Assembly (NCBI GenBank): GCA_030037705.1
Contig: JASHQE010000174.1
Coordinates: 27,171 to 91,170, forward strand
Source of the DNA: Acidobacteriaceae bacterium
GTDB taxonomy: Bacteria > Acidobacteriota > Terriglobia > Terriglobales > Acidobacteriaceae
Direction of reading: 5' to 3'
DNA: 64,000 nucleotides
The translations under genes and the position numbers were made by a program. Under the pieces are notes generated by a model, which was given only the letters and a program-made list of their open reading frames with translations, ran no database searches and was not told the DNA's origin. This document shows positions 63,284 to 64,000 of this stretch, one piece after another. Position 1 is the stretch's first letter; each line of letters begins with the position of its first letter.

Positions 63284-63302
63284 GCGATCGCACGACGATC
63301 GC
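63284..63302. promoter_or_regulatory. Palindrome just upstream of the receptor ribosome-binding site
   Basis: GCGATCG, 5 bases, then CGATCGC form a perfect 7-bp inverted repeat ending five bases before the GGAGG site of the receptor gene. It could be a repressor operator or an RNA hairpin limiting translation. Confidence 0.4.
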
Positions 63303-63317
63303 AACTTGGAGGCAGTG

Positions 63318-64000
63318 ATGTCAGCAGGCAGTAGTTTCAGACTCATCTTTAAGTTTCAGTTCCTGGCCGTGCTCTCCGCGGCATTGACGCTAACCAGTTC
63401 CTTCGCATATGCCCAGTTGGAAAAGGGCGTCATTACGGGCTTTGTGAAGGAGCAGAGCGGTTCGACAGTCCCTGGAGCAAAGGTCAGCATCTATAACACA
63501 GCTACCGATGAGACAACAGACATTACGGCAAACAGCCAGGGGCTTTATGTCTCGCCACCGCTCACCCCCGGCAACTACGAAATTCAGTTTCGATCGGCGG
63601 GATTCAAAACGACACACCTGCTCGTGCGTCTTGAGGTGGGAGCGCGCGTATCGGCCGATGCCACGCTTTCCCTCGGCAGCGAGGCGCAAACCGTCGAGGT
63701 GCAGGACAACTCCGTCCAGCTTTTGCAAACGGAGACCTCTTCCATTGAAAACCTGCGAACCGAAGAGGCGGTGAAAGATCTTCCACTCAATGGCCGCAAC
63801 TTCAATGAGCTGTTTAGCCTGGGCGCGGGAGTTATCCCGACGACAACCCAATCCGTTAGCATTCCCTATACGCAGCAGCGCGGCCCCTCGTACTTCGCCA
63901 TCAACGGTTCTCGCCCTCAGGAAAATCGCACGCTTTTGGATGGCATTGGTGACAACGAGAACCATAACAGCATGACGGCAGTCTTCCCGCCCATCGACGC
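63318..64000 (+). CDS. Oar-like TonB-dependent receptor (3' truncated by window)
   Basis: The first 227 or so residues of an outer-membrane receptor. A signal peptide ends near SSFAYAQ. A carboxypeptidase-regulatory-like domain (GVITGFVKEQSGSTVPGAKVSIYN, GLYVSPPLTPGNYEIQF) is followed by the plug beginning with LPLNGRNFNELFSL and the GPSYFAINGSRPQENRTLLDGIGDNENH stretch. A GGAGG site lies 5 bases before the ATG. The frame is open to the window end. Its neighbourhood, divergent from the maturase/sulfatase/sulfate-binding genes, suggests uptake of a sulfated substrate. Confidence 0.9.
   Translation, partial: MSAGSSFRLIFKFQFLAVLSAALTLTSSFAYAQLEKGVITGFVKEQSGSTVPGAKVSIYNTATDETTDITANSQGLYVSPPLTPGNYEIQFRSAGFKTTHLLVRLEVGARVSADATLSLGSEAQTVEVQDNSVQLLQTETSSIENLRTEEAVKDLPLNGRNFNELFSLGAGVIPTTTQSVSIPYTQQRGPSYFAINGSRPQENRTLLDGIGDNENHNSMTAVFPPID

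Overview
The window looks like a chromosomal segment of an acidobacterium (Terriglobia/Acidobacteriaceae type). The evidence is indirect: long Oar-like TonB-dependent receptors with an N-terminal carboxypeptidase-regulatory-like domain, a sensor kinase with a double two-component-regulator propeller, a hypothetical family at 43334-44125 that I recognise from acidobacterial genomes, and moderately high GC content. No phage, plasmid, CRISPR or rRNA is visible.

Layout. 1-7.6 kb: the 3' end of a regulator-like gene, then a glycan-use pair on the minus strand (GH2 glycosidase and a TonB receptor) with operator-like palindromes upstream. 8.2-20.6 kb: pyruvate/indolepyruvate decarboxylase and a signalling block of three related PAS histidine kinases, a stand-alone receiver, a FixJ-type response regulator and an ECF sigma factor, with a small inverted-repeat (MITE-like) element between the last two. 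20.9-25.8 kb: type II NADH dehydrogenase, then an acetoacetate decarboxylase - acetolactate decarboxylase - acetolactate synthase operon. 26-41.5 kb: a long minus-strand array. In transcription order it holds a universal stress protein, an EmrA/EmrB/TolC-type efflux system, a small membrane protein, a caa3-type cytochrome oxidase with a Rieske/cytochrome b module, and an MCE (Mla-type) lipid transporter. 41.9-51.8 kb: an aldehyde dehydrogenase with two exported proteins, the lactate-use genes lutABC, and a divergent tautomerase plus a D-lactate-dehydrogenase-type flavoprotein. 51.8-57.4 kb: small or orphan genes, a SpoIIE-type phosphatase and two clear gene remnants. 57.5-64 kb: a sulfur-scavenging locus with a sulfate-binding protein, a tRNA-Cys with an odd anticodon stem, an arylsulfatase, a sulfatase-maturing radical SAM enzyme and the start of a second TonB receptor.

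How it fits together. The main finding is an 18-base motif in non-coding DNA, NTANYAGRAAYATGTRAT in sense orientation, present in about 11 copies between 10.3 and 48.3 kb. It lies 60-245 bp upstream of most of the transcription units in that stretch, usually points at the gene, and occurs as back-to-back pairs between three divergent gene pairs. The genes behind it handle pyruvate, lactate and aldehydes (fermentative decarboxylases, acetoin synthesis, lactate oxidation, aldehyde oxidation) and electron transport (NDH-2, cytochrome oxidase), plus stress/efflux, the ECF sigma factor and one sensor kinase. I infer a locally encoded redox or oxygen-responsive regulon, with the FixJ-type regulator as the most likely binding protein. 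The target genes are ordinary families; the shared switch is what appears undescribed.
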